Assembly (NCBI GenBank): GCA_013127575.1
Contig: CP053418.1
Span: 5,146,001 to 5,210,000, forward strand
Direction: 5' to 3'
Length of the DNA stretch: 64,000 nt
DNA from: Ramlibacter terrae
GTDB taxonomy: Bacteria; Pseudomonadota; Gammaproteobacteria; Burkholderiales; Burkholderiaceae_C
Shown here: positions 7,993 to 18,689 of the stretch, piece after piece
How positions within the stretch are numbered: the first letter of the stretch is position 1
Layout of the letters: each line of letters begins with the position of its first letter
Translations under genes and position numbers: made by a program
The notes under the pieces: generated by a model
The model's input: only the letters and a program-made list of their open reading frames with translations
What the model was told of the DNA's origin: nothing
Database searches by the model: none

Positions 7993-9548
7993 GGGGGTGC
8001 GGCGGCGGCGTGCTGGCCGCCGCCCATGTGGGCGCCGAGCACCTGGCGCTCGGCGCCGGCGGCATCGGTTTCGTGGACGATGCGGCCTTCGCTCATCACG
8101 ACGATGCGGTCGGCGAGTTCCAGCAGTTCGTCGAGGTCTTCGCTGATCAGCAGCACGGCCCCGCCGCGGTCGCGCACGCCGCGCAGCCGCCCGTGGATTT
8201 CCTCCACCGCCGCGAAGTCGAGGCCGAACACGGGATTGGCCGCGACCAGCACGTTGATCTCGCCGGCGAGTTCGCGGGCCAGCACGGCGCGCTGCACGTT
8301 GCCGCCGGACAGGCTGCGGATGGGCGAATCCTCGCCGCGCGTCTTGATGCCGTAGGCAGTGATCCACTCGCGCGCCCGGCTGCGCCAGTGCGAGAAGCGC
8401 AGGCGGCCGGCCACCGCCAGCGGCGGCAGGTCGAAGTCGCGCAGGGCCATGTTCTCGGCCACGGTCAGCTCGCCGACGCAGGCGTTGCGCAGCGGCTCCT
8501 CGGGCAGGCTGCGCACCTTCAGGCGGTGGTTCTCGGCGCGGGTGGCCGCGTACGGCTCGCCGCGCACCTGCACGGCGCCGCCGCCGGCGCGCGCGCTGGC
8601 CTACCAGCGCCTCGACCAGTTCGCGCTGGCCGTTGCCCGAAACGCCGGCCACGCCGAGGATTTCGCCCGGCCGCACGGCCAGCGACAGGTCGCGTACCGC
8701 CAGCGTGCCGCGGTCGCCCATCACGTGCAGGCCGCTGACCGCCAGCGCCGGGTCGCCGCCCGCCACGGCCGGCCGCACATGCGGGCGCTGTTGCGCGCCT
8801 TCCGTCTCCGCGGCCTGCGCGTCACCGACCATCGCACGGGCGAGCTCCGCCGGGCTGGTGCCGGCGACGGCGCCGTGGTGCACCGCGCGGCCGCGGCGCA
8901 GCACGGTCACGTCGTCGGCATAGGCCACCACCTCGCGGAACTTGTGCGTGATGATCAGCACCGTGCAGACGTTGGCGCGGGCCGGGGCGCGCACGTGCCC
9001 CAGCACCTCGTCCGCCTCCTGCGGCGTCAGCACCGAAGTGGGCTCGTCCGGGATCAGCAGGCGCGGGCGCAGGTAGAGCTGCTTGAGCAGTTCGAGCTTC
9101 TGCTTCTCGCCGGCCGCCAGTTCCATCGGGCGCGCGTCGAGGTCCAGCCGGAACGGCGTCGACGCGAGGAAATCCTGCAGCGCCGCCCGCTGCTTCTTCC
9201 AGTCGATCACGCCCGGCACGCGCCGCCGGCCAGCAGCAGGTTCTCGGCCACCGTCATGCCCGGCGCCAGCGTGAAGTGCTGGTACACCATGCCGATGCCG
9301 AGCGCGCGCGCCACCACAGGGTTCGCGATGGCCTGCTCCCGGCCGTCGACCAGCACGCTGCCTTCCTCGGGCGGATGGAAGCCGGCGATGCACTTGACCA
9401 GCGTGCTCTTGCCCGCGCCGTTCTCGCCCAGCAGCGCGTGCACCGAACCCGGCGCCACCTTCAGGCTGACCTGGTCGAGCGCGGTGAAAGCCCCGAAGCG
9501 CTTGGTGAGCAGGTAGGTGTCGAGCGCCATCGCGCCGGTGGCGCTCAT
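7989..9548 (-). CDS. ABC importer ATPase, two cassettes, BMP-type (frameshifted)
   Basis: The fused double ATPase of a sugar/nucleoside-type (CUT2/BMP) importer, about 520 residues. Cassette 1 has Walker A GENGAGKST (about 41-49), the Q-loop region MVYQHFTLAPGMTV and a Walker-B-like LLIPDEPTSVLTP, where the usual Leu before Asp is Pro. Cassette 2 has GVSGNGQREL in place of a standard Walker A and the signature LSGGNVQRAVLAREL, both typical of the family. Frameshifts occur near 9220 and 8590. It overlaps biuH upstream and the cysteine hydrolase downstream by 4 nt each. It should energise the permeases and binding protein at 11255-14392. Confidence 0.88.
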
Positions 9549-10235
9549 CCCATGGCCTCGAGCAGGGCCGAAGAAGGCGCGTGGGCGCCGAACACGCCGC
9601 CCTGCATGGTGATCATCTTCAGGGCCGCTTCGTGGTTGCCGCGGTCGGTGGCGGCGGTGCAGTCCGACAGCAGCAGGCATTCGAAGCCGCGGTCGTTGGC
9701 GTCGCGCATCGTCGTGTGCACGCAGACATCGGTGGTGATGCCCGCCAGCACGATGTTGCGGATGCCGCGCGTGTGCAGCACCATCTCGAGGTCGGTCGCA
9801 TAGAACGAGCCCTTGCCCGGCTTGTCGATCACCACCTCGTCCGGCAATGGCGCCAGCTCGGGGATGATCTCCCAGCCCGCTTCGCCGCGCACCAGGATGC
9901 GTCCGCACGGGCCGGCATCGCCGATGCCGACGCCGTTGCTGCCGATCTGCCGCGAGCGCCAACGCTTGTTGGCGGGCAGGTCCGAAAGGTCCGGCCGATG
10001 GCCTTCCCGGGTGTGGAGCACGTGGTAGCCCTGCGCGCGCATCGCGGGCAGCAGCTTCTGCAGGGGCGCGATGGGCGCGCGCGTCAAGGAGATGTCGTAT
10101 CCCATCTTGTCGACATAGCCGCCCTCGCCGCAGAAGTCGACCTGCATGTCGATCACCAGCAGGGCGGTGTTGGCCGGTCGCAGGTCGCCGTCGTACGGCC
10201 ACGCATACGGGTCGGCTTTGGACGTGGCGCGCCAT
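9545..10235 (-). CDS. biuH: Biuret amidohydrolase (cysteine hydrolase; small frameshift at N-terminus)
   Basis: BiuH hydrolyses biuret to allophanate and ammonia. From memory the protein resembles Rhizobium BiuH along its length: an ADPYAWPYDG-like start, ALLVIDMQVDFCGEGGYVDK (triad Asp), a long stretch around HTREGHRPDLSDLPANKRWR, VIDKPGKGSFYATDLE (triad Lys) and GITTDVCVHTTMRDANDRG (catalytic Cys). A one-base loss in the GCGCGCC run just after the ATG puts the first five codons out of frame; the ATG itself follows the formamidase stop by 1 nt. The product allophanate would go to AtzF, encoded at the operon head. The assignment is strong by family resemblance and context. Confidence 0.88.
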
Positions 10236-10236
10236 G

Positions 10237-11249
10237 TCAGGCCGCCCTCTTCAGTGGTTCCGGCCCGGCGTAGCTGCGCGTCGGTTCCGGAAAACCGCAC
10301 GACGTGCCGTCGGTCACCTCCACCTTCCACGGCAGCTGGTAGCGGCCGGCCGCCATGTCGTGCATGTAGGTGTAGGGGCAGTCCCTGGGCGCCGCCCTTC
10401 ACCGCCACGTAGCCGCGGTGATACAGCTGGTAGAGGTTGTTCTCCACGCCCCAGCCGGTGCGCGCCTCGCGCACCAGGTCGGGCCGCAGTTCGCAGGTGA
10501 TGATTTCGTCGGGGCGGCCGCCGCCCTTCCACCAGAACGGTGCCGTCGAAGTTGCAGAACATGCCTTCGCCCATGCTGTCGAAGGTGCCGTCGCTGCCGC
10601 ACATGCAGACGTTCGCCGTGTACGCGAGGTTGCTGAAGGCGTTGGCACGGTTGCTGATCCGCCAGCTGTGGCGAATCGGCGCCGTGTAGCCGGCGGTGCG
10701 GATGATGATCTCGGCGCCCTTGTACGCCGCCTCGCGCGCCATCTCCGGGAACATGCCGTCGTGGCAGATGATCAGCGCGAGCTTGCTGCCGTTCGGCCCG
10801 TCGCACACCGGCACGCCGAGGTTGCCGGGCTCCCACGGCTCCACCGGCACCCACGGGTGCAGCTTGCGGTAGTAAAGGCGGATCACGCCGGTGTCGTCGA
10901 TGACGATCCCGCTGTTGTACGGGTTGCCGCCGGGGTTGGCTTCCATGATGGAGAAGCAGCCCCAGATGACGTTCGCGCGGCACGCTTGCTGGAAGGCCGC
11001 CACTTCGGGCCCGTCGAGGGCGCACATGATCCCGGGGTTGGTGTCCATCGACAGCCCGTGCAGCGAATACTCGGGAAAGACCACGAGGTCCATCGTCGAC
11101 AGGTTGCGCCGCGCCTTGCCCACCAATGCGCAGATGCGTTCCGTCTGCGCCGCGAGATCGTCCTTCGTGACGACCACCGGCAGCTGGAGCTGCACCAGCC
11201 CCATCACCACGCCCTGCTTCGACTTGTTCAGTCCGCCCAATCCGCTCAT
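10237..11249 (-). CDS. amiF: Formamidase-like aliphatic amidase of the nitrilase superfamily (frameshifted)
   Basis: Nitrilase-superfamily amidase of about 338 residues, the usual length of AmiF/AmiE. The Glu-Lys-Cys triad is visible in FPEYSLHG, YYRKLHPWVP and IICHDGMFPEMA. The N-terminus (MSGLGGLNKSKQG) and the C-terminal EPTRSYAGPEP stretch resemble formamidases more than acetamide amidases. AmiF splits formamide to formate and ammonia. Frameshifts occur near 10525 and 10390. It lies inside the biuret operon, 5 nt after a permease gene and 1 nt before biuH, so it probably contributes to ammonia release. The exact substrate is uncertain. Confidence 0.8.
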
Positions 11250-11254
11250 TGCCT

Positions 11255-12168
11255 TCACCTCGCTGAGAATTCGCCCGGCGCGCCGGCTGCCAGCTGGCCC
11301 GGCCTGCAGCTCAGGACCGGGATCGCCAGCGTCAGCACGTAGGGCACGATGTTGAACAGGTGGTAGCCCCAGCCGATGCCGATCGACTGCAGCGCCGGGC
11401 CGATCGCCCCGGCGCCGCCGAACAGCAGCGCGGCCGCGACGCAGCGCAGCGGGTTCCACCGCGCGAAGATCACCAGCGCCACCGCGATCAGGCCTTGCCC
11501 GCTGGAGATGCCTTCGTTCCAGCCCGGATAGAACAGCGTGAGGCACGCGCCGCCGAGGCCCGCCACCATGCCGCCGGCCGTGGTGGCCGCGATGCGGATG
11601 CCCGCGACCGAATAGCCCAGCGCGCGCGCCGCATGCGCCGAATCGCCGGCCATGCGCACCAGCAGGCCGGCGCGCGTGTTGGCGAAGGCCCACCCGGGAA
11701 GGCGGCGAGCGCGGCCCCGATCGGCACCAGCGGGTTGAGCTGCAGCGCCGCCTTGACCGCCGGCGAACTGGCCCAGTTGCCCAGTTCGATGGGCGGCAGC
11801 TGCGGCGCCTGCGGCTGGATCAGCGGCTTGCCGAGGTAGAACGCCAGCCCCATGCCGAGCAGCATCAGCGCGATGCCCGTGGCGATGTCGTTGACGCGCG
11901 GCAGCGAGCACAGCAGGCCGTGCAGCGCCGCGAGCGCGCCGCCGGCGAGCATCGCGGCCAGCACGCCGATCCACACGGAGCCGCTGAGATAGGCGCCGCC
12001 GAAAGCCGCCATGGCCGACAGCACCAGCACGCCTTCGAGGCCGAGGTTGATGCGCCCCGCCTTTTCGGTGATGCACTCGCCGAGGCTGACGAACAGGAAG
12101 GGCGCGCCGACGCGCAGCGCGCCGCCGAGGACGGCCACGAAGAGCGTGAGGATCTGATCGCCGCTCAT
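11255..12168 (-). CDS. BMP-type ABC importer permease 2 (frameshifted)
   Basis: An inner-membrane permease of the branched-chain/ribose-type family that pairs with BMP binding proteins, about 305 residues. Hydrophobic helices are clear (TLFVAVLGGALRVGAPFLF, LAAMLAGGALAAL, IATGIALMLLGMGLAFYLG). A coupling-loop-like stretch ITEKAGRINLGLEGVLV and the repeat IRIAATTAGGMVAGLGG are typical of YufQ-like proteins. One frameshift lies near 11695. Its ATG overlaps the stop of permease 1 by 4 nt, and the overlap falls 6 nt past the end of a REP element. Confidence 0.85.
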
Positions 12169-13279
12169 ACCTTGTCATTGCGGGCTTGACCCGCAATCCA
12201 TGGATCCGGGGTCAAGCCCGGGATGACAGGCGCAGGCCCCATGCGCCACAGCTTCGTCCGCACGGCCTTCCAGTCCACGTCCCGCAGCACCTCGCTCGCC
12301 GGGATCAGCACGAAGGCGATGCCCTGCAGCACCAGAACGGACGCGTCGGGCAGACCGAGCCGCCGCTGCAGCAAACTGCCCGCGGCGCCGAAGCCGCCGA
12401 ACAGGATGGCCACCGGCACGATCGCGACCGGGTTGTGGCGGGCAATGAAGGCGACGAGGATGCCCGCGTAGCCGTAGCCGGCGATCAGCGACGCATTGGC
12501 ATTGGCATGCACCGCCGCCACTTCGACGGCGCCCGCCAGCCCCGCCGCCGCGCCGCCGAGCGCGCACGCCAGCAACACCAGCCGCGATGCGGGCAGCCCC
12601 ACGAGCTGCGCCGCTCGCAGGTTGCCGCCCACCACGCGCACCGAAAAGCCGGAAGGTGTCCAGCGCAGCCACAGCGCGGCCGCGATGCAGGCGAGCACGC
12701 CCAGCACCAGCCCCCAGTGCACTGCGGAGCCACCGATGCCGCCGATGCGCAAGCTGTCCGCCAGCGCGTGCGTCGACGGCTTGTTCAGGCTGGCGGGGTC
12801 GCGCAGCGGCCCTTCCACCAGTGCTTGAAGAGGCCGATCGCGACGTACGCCAACAGCAGGCTGCTGATGGTTTCGTTGACACCGCGCCACTGGCGCAGCC
12901 AGCCGGCCAGCATGATCCACGCCGCGCCCACCGGGGCGCCGGCGGCGCACAAGGCGAAGGTGCCGGCGAGCCCGCCGACAGGCAGCGCATGCGCGAACGC
13001 CGCGCCCGCCAGGCCACCCAGCACCATCGCGCCCTCGCCGCCGATGATGGTGAGCCCGGCGCGCGCGGGGATCGCCACGCACAGCGCGGTGAGCATCAGC
13101 GGCGCGGCGCGCTGCAGCGTGTTCTGCCACGAGAACCAGTCGCCGAACGCGCCCTTGAACAGGATCACCCAGACTTCCACCGGGCTCGCGCCGGCGAAGG
13201 CGACGAACACGCCGAACAGGCCCAGCGCCGCCACGATGGCGGCGACGGGGATGCTGGCTTCCTGCAGGACGGCGCGCAC
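12165..13279 (-). CDS. BMP-type ABC importer permease 1 (frameshifted; C-terminus within a REP element)
   Basis: The partner permease of the BMP-type importer (YufP-like), about 371 residues. It has many hydrophobic helices and the family stretch ARAGLTIIGGEGAMVLGGL in the coupling loop. One frameshift lies near 12815. The family-like sequence ends around the WKAVRTKLWRMG segment. The frame then runs through the REP element, adding about 20 residues (VIPGLTPDPWIAGQARND...) before stopping in an ATGA overlap with permease 2. The repeat therefore seems to have entered the 3' end while leaving translational coupling intact. Confidence 0.85.
12174..12227. repeat. REP-like palindromic element, copy 2 (inside permease 1 3' end)
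   Basis: Two 27-nt arms abut with no spacer: 12174-12200 (ATTGCGGGCTTGACCCGCAA) and 12201-12227 (TCCGGGGTCAAGCCCGGGAT). It is the most compact of the full-length copies. It is translated as the last residues of permease 1, and the downstream start codon lies just outside it. Confidence 0.85.
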
Positions 13280-13286
13280 GGCAGGC

Positions 13287-14392
13287 TCAGGCGGCGTTGC
13301 CGATCACGCCTTCGACCGGGTAGTTCATCTTCTCGAGCTCCAGGTCGGTCTGCTTGAAGGCCTTGCCGGCCGGCACCACGGTGTTGCCCTTGTTGTCCTT
13401 CAGCGGGCCCTTGAAGATGTCGAAGCTGCCGGCCATCATCTGCGCCTTGACGGCGTCGGCCTGCTTCTTCGCGGCGTCGCTGACCGCGGGTCCGTAGGCG
13501 GACATCTTGACGAAGCCTTCCTTGAGCCCGCCGCGCACGAAGTTGGGATGCGGCTTGCCGCTGCGCGCCGCCTCGATGAAGCCGGTGTACGCCGTCAGCC
13601 AGTTCCACTCGGCGCCGGTCAGGTAGGCCTGCGGCGCCAGCTTGGCCTGGCTTGCGTGGTACCCGCAGACCATCTTGCCGCGCTTGGCGGCGGTCTCGAC
13701 GATCACCTTCGGCCCGTCGACGTGCATCGTGAACACGTCCACGCCCCGGTCGGCGAGGCTGTTGGTGGCTTCCGCTTCCTTGACCGGCATCGACCAGTCG
13801 CCGGTGAAGATCACCTGCGTGGTGATGCCCGGCTTGACCGAGCGCGCGCCCATCGTGAACGCGTTGATGTTGCGCAGCACCTGCGGGATCGGCTTGGCGG
13901 CGATGAAGCCGATCTTGCCGCTCTTGCTCATGTGGCCCGCGATCACGCCGTTGAGGAACTGGCACTCGTCGATGTAGCCGAAGTAGCTGGCCGTGTTCTT
14001 CGGGTGCTTGCCCTCCGTCCACATCCCGCCGCAGTGGGCGAAGCGGACCTCGGGACTCTTGGCCGCCACCGCCAGCATGTGCGGGTCGAAGTAGCCGAAG
14101 GAGGTGGGGAACACCAGCGTGGCGCCGTCCTGCGCGATCATGCCGGCCATCGCCTTCTGCACGGCCGTTGTCTCGGGCACGTTCTCTTCCTCGACCACCT
14201 TCACGCCCGCCATCTTCTTCAGGGCGGCGGCCGCTTCGGCCTGCGCCTGGTTGTAGCCGTAGTCGTCGCGCGGGCCGACATAGATCACGCCGACGGTGAT
14301 CGGCTTCTGCGCGAAGGCGAACGGGCTGGCGCCGGGGCGGACAGGGCGGCAAGCGACTTGAGCGTGTCGCGGCGGTTGAAGGCGTGGGTCAT
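13287..14392 (-). CDS. BMP-family periplasmic substrate-binding protein (frameshifted in signal peptide)
   Basis: An ABC substrate-binding protein of the Bmp/Med lipoprotein family, about 368 residues. It begins with a twin-Arg-containing signal (FNRRDTLKSLAALS). The mature part starts QKPITVGVIYVGPRDDYGYN and continues with SFGYFDPHM, FAHCGGMW and a C-terminal EKMNYPVEGVIG. A break near 14335 lies in the signal-peptide end. No lipobox Cys is seen. Related AtzT of the atrazine cluster is also a BMP-family protein, which supports uptake of a ureide, s-triazine or purine-like ligand. It lies 38 nt after atzE. Confidence 0.88.
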
Positions 14393-14430
14393 GGCTCTCT
14401 CCCTGGCGGGGTTGACGACGGGTTGCGGAT

Positions 14431-15806
14431 TCACGGATATCGGCTGGTGGCGGCCACGCCGGCGTCCTGCAGGACGCGCGCGGCACGCAGGCACAGCGCC
14501 TCGTTCCGGGCGCGGCGATCAGTTGCACGGCGATGGGCATGCCGGCGGTCCCCTGCGGCCAGAGGGGCGCGGCGACGACGGGACAGCCGGCGAACGAGAC
14601 GGGCTGCGTCAGCAGGCCCATCGCGGGACGGCTGGGATGCCGGGTTCCGTCGATGTCCAGCCATTCGGTGCCGATGGCGGGCGCGCTCACCGGCGTGGCG
14701 GGTGCGACCAGGACGTCCCAATGGAGGAACAGCGCGTTGACCTTGTCGCGGTAGACGCGGCGGAAGCGCTGCGCCTTCAGGTACCAGTCGGCGGGCTGCA
14801 GCGCCCCGGCGAGGAAGCGGTCGACCGACAGCGGCTCGAAGTCACGGACGCGCCGGCGCAGGTCGGCCGGTGCAGGCTGCCCCCTTCGGCGGCGGTGATG
14901 ATGAAGGCCGCCGCGCGTGCCGGGGCGGCGTCGGGCCAGGTCACTTCCTCGTTCGCACCGAGCGCCTGCGCGGCGGCGGCGACGACGGACCGCGCCGGCG
15001 CGGTGGCGTGTTCGTGGAAGTAGCCGCCGAGCACGCCCACGCGCAAGCCATCGAGGCCGCGCGGCAGGGCGGGCGTGGCGGGCTGCGTGCGCAAGGCGTG
15101 GCAGCCGGGGTCGAGCGCATCGGGCCCCTGCATGGCGTCGTAGCTCAGTGCCAGGCCTTCGACGCTGTCGGCCAACGGCCCCGGTGGTCGATGCTGTGCA
15201 CGAACGGATAACTGCCGCGCCGCGACAGGCGCCCGAAGGTGGGCTTCAAGCCCCACACGCCGCACAGCGACGCCGGCACCCGGATCGAGCCGTTGGTGTC
15301 CGAGCCCAGCGCCAGCGGCACTTGCCGTGCCGCCACGGCCGCGCCCGACCCGCCCGACGAGCCGCCCGAGATGCGCGCAGGTCATGCGGGTTGCGCGTGG
15401 GGCCGTAGTGCGTGTTCTCGGTGCTGAAGCCGTACGCGTACTCGTCCATGTTGAGCGCGCCGACCAGCACCGCGCCGGCGGCCTGCAGCCGCTGCACCAG
15501 CACAGCGTCGGCCCGCGCGGGCGGCAAGTCGCGGTTGATCTTCGAACCCGCCAGCGTCGTCAGCCCTTCGATGTCGAACAGGTTCTTCACCGCGTAGGGC
15601 AGTCCGGCCAGCGGCGGCAGCGCCTCGCCGCGGGCGCGCCGCGCGTCGACCGCGTCCGCCTCGCGCCGGGCGCGGGCCGCCGTGCGTGCCGTGAACGCGT
15701 TCACCTGCGCGTCGCTCTCCTCGATGCGCGCGAGCGCCGCCTCGCACACTTCGCGCGCGCTGCGCTCGCCCGAGGCCACCGCCCGCAGCAATTCCGGCGT
15801 CTTCAT
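14431..15806 (-). CDS. atzE: AtzE-type amidase, 1-carboxybiuret hydrolase catalytic subunit (frameshifted)
   Basis: An amidase-signature enzyme of about 458 residues, the length of AtzE. The catalytic Lys is in YAVKNLFDIEG (about 72). The Gly/Ser loop GGSSGGSG carries the cis-Ser and nucleophile region, and ALGSDTNGSIRVPASLCG follows. The NMDEYAYGFSTENTHYG stretch is characteristic of the AtzE/HpxY branch. AtzE works with the small AtzG subunit to deaminate 1-carboxybiuret, and AtzG is encoded directly upstream with a 4-nt ATGA overlap. Breaks occur near 15375, 15180, 14870 and 14515. A related family acts on oxalurate (HpxX/HpxY), so that is the main alternative. Confidence 0.86.
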
Positions 15807-16014
15807 GCGGCGCCCTCGTCCGCCGGAAACGGCGCAGGGCAAAAGAGCTCCGCCGGCTCGTCTTCGGGCGCAAGGTCGGCCGCGTCGAGCAGCTGCGCCA
15901 TCGACGCGGTGCGCCCGGGTGCAGCGCGACGGCCTGCACGCTGGCGTCGTCCAGCGGCAGCAGCAGCAGCGTTGCCGTGGCGCGCACGTAAGCCAGCACC
16001 TGCGCGTCGCTCAC
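15803..16014 (-). CDS. atzG: AtzG-like small subunit (DUF4089), frameshifted
   Basis: A small protein of about 70 residues that neither frame shows whole. One frame gives VSDAQVLAYVRATATLLLL and DDASVQAVALH. After a slip near 15920 another gives TASMAQLLDAADLAPEDEPA and ends ADEGAA. The layout (helix, 'LPLDD', a helix with H, an acidic-proline tail) is that of AtzG/HpxX proteins, which hold the AtzE amidase in an active heterotetramer. It starts with GTG inside the stop of the NitT ATPase gene (GTGA) and ends in an ATGA overlap with atzE. Position plus size make the assignment likely. Confidence 0.78.
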
Positions 16015-16836
16015 CGCCGCACCTCGCGCTGGAAGATCTCGAGGCTGCGCTTGCGGGTGGCGATGAAGCTCGGCTCCGACAGCGTTTCGGGGTGCGCGGC
16101 CGCGGATCGTCGTAGGCGAGGATCTCCGCCACCTTCGTCGGCCGCTTCGTCAGCAGCAGCACCTGGTCGGCGGGTAGACCGCCTCCTCCAGGTCGTGCGA
16201 GACCAGCAGCATGGTGGTGCCGGTCTGCATGAAGGCCTCCTGCAGCTTCTCGCGGATGAACAGCGTCATCTCGAAGTCGAGCGCCGAGAACGGTTCGTCG
16301 AGGAACAGGACCTCGGGCTGGTTGGCCAGCGCGCGCATGATCGACGCGGTCTGCTGCTGGCCGCCGGAGAGTTCGTACGGATAGCGGCGCAGGTCGAACT
16401 TGACGTCGAAGGACGCGACCAGTTCTTCCATGCGCCGGTCGACTTCCGCCTTGGACCGGCCTTCCAGCTTCAGCGGATACGCGATGTTGTCGATGGTGCG
16501 CATCCACGGGAACATCGCCTCGCGGTAGTTCTGGAAGACGTAGCCGATCTTGGTGTCCTTGAGCGACTTGCCGTCGAACAGGATCTCGCCGGAATCGGTC
16601 GGCACCAACCCCGCGATCATGTTGATCAGCGTCGACTTGCCGCAGCCGTTGGGGCCGAACACCGAGACGATCTTGTGCTTGGGGATGTCGAGGTCGAAGT
16701 TCTCGTACAGCGGCCAGCCGGCGAAGTGCTTGGTCAGGCCGCGGATCGTGATCTCGGTGTTGGCCGGGCCGGGCGTGAACTCGCGCTTCGGCACGTCGGC
16801 GTAGGGCGCCACCGGCGCCTTCAGGACGGCGCTCAT
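16011..16836 (-). CDS. NitT/TauT-type ABC importer ATPase (frameshifted at 3' end)
   Basis: A single ABC cassette of about 275 residues (SsuB/TauB class). It has Walker A GPNGCGKSTL (about 61-70), Q-loop FQNYREAMFPW, signature LSGGQQQTASIMRAL, Walker B VLFLDEPFSALD and H-loop VSHDLEEAV. Breaks near 16178 and 16095 split the C-terminal tail, which ends SLEIFQREVRR. It overlaps the permease upstream and atzG downstream by 4 nt each. With the next two genes it forms a complete importer, a second and different uptake system in the same operon. Confidence 0.9.
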
Positions 16837-17657
16837 CGGCCGCTCCAGTGCACGATGCGGCGTTCGGCCACCGGGAACAGCACGTTGAGCGCATAGCCCA
16901 GCGCGCCCGCCGCGAGGATGGCGGCGTACATGCTCTTGACGTTGAGCACCTGCTGCGCGTTGATGATGCGGTGGCCGAGGCCGCTCTCGGAGCCGATGAA
17001 CATCTCCGCCACGATCACGATCACCAGCGCCATCGAGACCGCCGAGCGCAGCCCGACGAACGAAGGCTGCAGGCTTTCCCACACCAGCACGTCGCGGAAG
17101 ATCTGCCAGCGCGAGGCGCCCATCACCTTGGCCGCCATCACCCGCTGCTTGCGGGCGTTGATGACGCCGTAGGCGCTGTTGAACACCACGATCAGGAAGG
17201 CGCCGAAGGCGGCGATCGCGACCTTGTTGACGTCGGACACGCCGAACACCAGCAGGAACAGCGGGATCAGCGCGGACGATGGCGTGGAGCGGAAGAAGTC
17301 GATCAGGAACTCGACGCTGCGGTACGCCTTCTCGTTGCTTCCGAGGAGCACGCCGAGCGGCATGCCGACCGGGGCCGCGATGCCGAAGGCCTGCAGCGTG
17401 CGCTTCACCGTCACCGCGAAGTCGGTGAGCAGCGGCCCGCCCAGCAGGCCCGTGACCGGGGTGACGATGGTGTCCGAAGGCGCGGGCAGCAGGATCTGCT
17501 TGATGAAGCCGAAGCGGACGACGAAGTCCCACACGATGAACAGCAGCACGGGGCCGACCACCGGCAGCGCCCGGCTCCAGTCGGCCTTGCGGGGCGCGGT
17601 GGGCGCCGCGGCGTCGGTGGGCGGCGACCAGGGCACCGCGTCGGAGGGCGTGGCCAT
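16833..17657 (-). CDS. NitT/TauT-type ABC importer permease
   Basis: An intact 274-residue inner-membrane permease of the SsuC/TauC class. There is a soluble N-terminal tail, about six hydrophobic helices (first VVGPVLLFIVWDFVVRF), and the coupling segment with the family EAA-like pattern around AAKVMGASRWQIFRDVLVWESL. It is one of the few long genes here without a frameshift. The ATG lies 4 nt after the binding-protein stop. Confidence 0.92.
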   Translation of the reverse strand: MATPSDAVPWSPPTDAAAPTAPRKADWSRALPVVGPVLLFIVWDFVVRFGFIKQILLPAPSDTIVTPVTGLLGGPLLTDFAVTVKRTLQAFGIAAPVGMPLGVLLGSNEKAYRSVEFLIDFFRSTPSSALIPLFLLVFGVSDVNKVAIAAFGAFLIVVFNSAYGVINARKQRVMAAKVMGASRWQIFRDVLVWESLQPSFVGLRSAVSMALVIVIVAEMFIGSESGLGHRIINAQQVLNVKSMYAAILAAGALGYALNVLFPVAERRIVHWSGR

Positions 17658-17661
17658 GGTG

Positions 17662-18661
17662 TCAGCCCTTGTAGAGGAGGCCGTCCACCACGACCTTCTT
17701 GTCGAAGATCCCCTTCTCGGTGAACAGGTCGTAGAACTTCTGGAAGTAGGCGACGTCGCTCGGCTTGAACTCCGAATAGAGCATGTAGGAGGCCAGTGGA
17801 ACCTCGCTCGTGAGCGGCCCCTCGATGGCCGTGTAGCCCTTCATGAACTGCCGCGCTTCGGCGGGGCTCTTGCGCACCAGGTCGATGCCGCGCGCGTACG
17901 CGGCGATGTACTTCTTCGCGACCTCGGGGTTCTTCTTGATGAACTCCGTGGTCAGGCTGGCCGAGCCGCCGTGCCACGGCGCCTGCGGATCGCCCAGGAT
18001 GTAGTGCGCCACGACGCCGGCTTCGAGGACTCGGGTGGTCCCGTTGAGGCGGCCGACGGTGCCGGTCGGTTCGAGCGTGTAGATCGCGTCGACCGGCCGG
18101 CGGCGATCGCGGCCACGTGCTGGCCGATCGGCAGTTCGGTCACGCTCATGGGGCCGGCGCCGGAGCGCTCCAGCATGGTCTTGCACAGCGTGACGTTCTG
18201 GATGCCGGGGCCGCTGGCGACGCGCTTGCCCTTGAGGTCGGCCATCGTCTTGATGGGGCTGTCCTTGGCGACGATGAATTCCTCGAGCACGTACTTCGCA
18301 TTGCTCGGGTTGGTGCAGAAGATCTTGAAGAGGCCGGGCTGCGCGATCTCGCCGATCGCGAGGTTGGCGGAGCCGGTGCCGTTGGCGCTGCCGTCGGAGC
18401 GGCCGGCCAGCATCGCTTCCATCACCTGCTGCGCCCCCGCGAACTTGAGCGGCTCCACGTCGAGTCCCGCTTCCTTGAAGTAGCCCTTCTCGACCGCCGC
18501 GAAGAACGGCAGGCCGGCGGCCACCGGCCAGTAGCCGATGCGCAGCTTGGGCGCCGCCGGGCGCGCACCGGCCGCAGCCCCGCCACGCCGAGCACGCCGG
18601 CGGCCAGCGAACCCTGCAGCAGGCGGCGGCGGGGAAGGACGAACTGTGGTTTCTCGCTCAT
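17662..18661 (-). CDS. NitT/TauT-type ABC substrate-binding protein (frameshifted)
   Basis: A periplasmic binding protein of the SsuA/NMT1/THI5-like family, about 333 residues. The N-terminus RRRLLQGSLAAGVLGVAGL is a twin-arginine-type signal. The mature part has YWPVAAGLPFFAAVEKGYF, MEAMLAGRSDGSANGTGSA, a DLKGKRVASGPG motif and GKVV-like end VVVDGLLYKG. Breaks occur near 18560 and 18095. The ligand class covers nitrate, sulfonates, taurine, pyrimidines and ureides. Being downstream of atzF points to a ureide or other nitrogen-rich compound. It starts 28 nt after atzF. Confidence 0.87.
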
Positions 18662-18689
18662 GAAGAAGCTCCTTGGAAGTGGGATGGGC

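Noticed and set aside
12186..15023. 945-codon plus-strand open frame
   Set aside because: It is antisense to two permeases, a BMP protein and atzE, has no domain and is Arg/His-rich shadow sequence.
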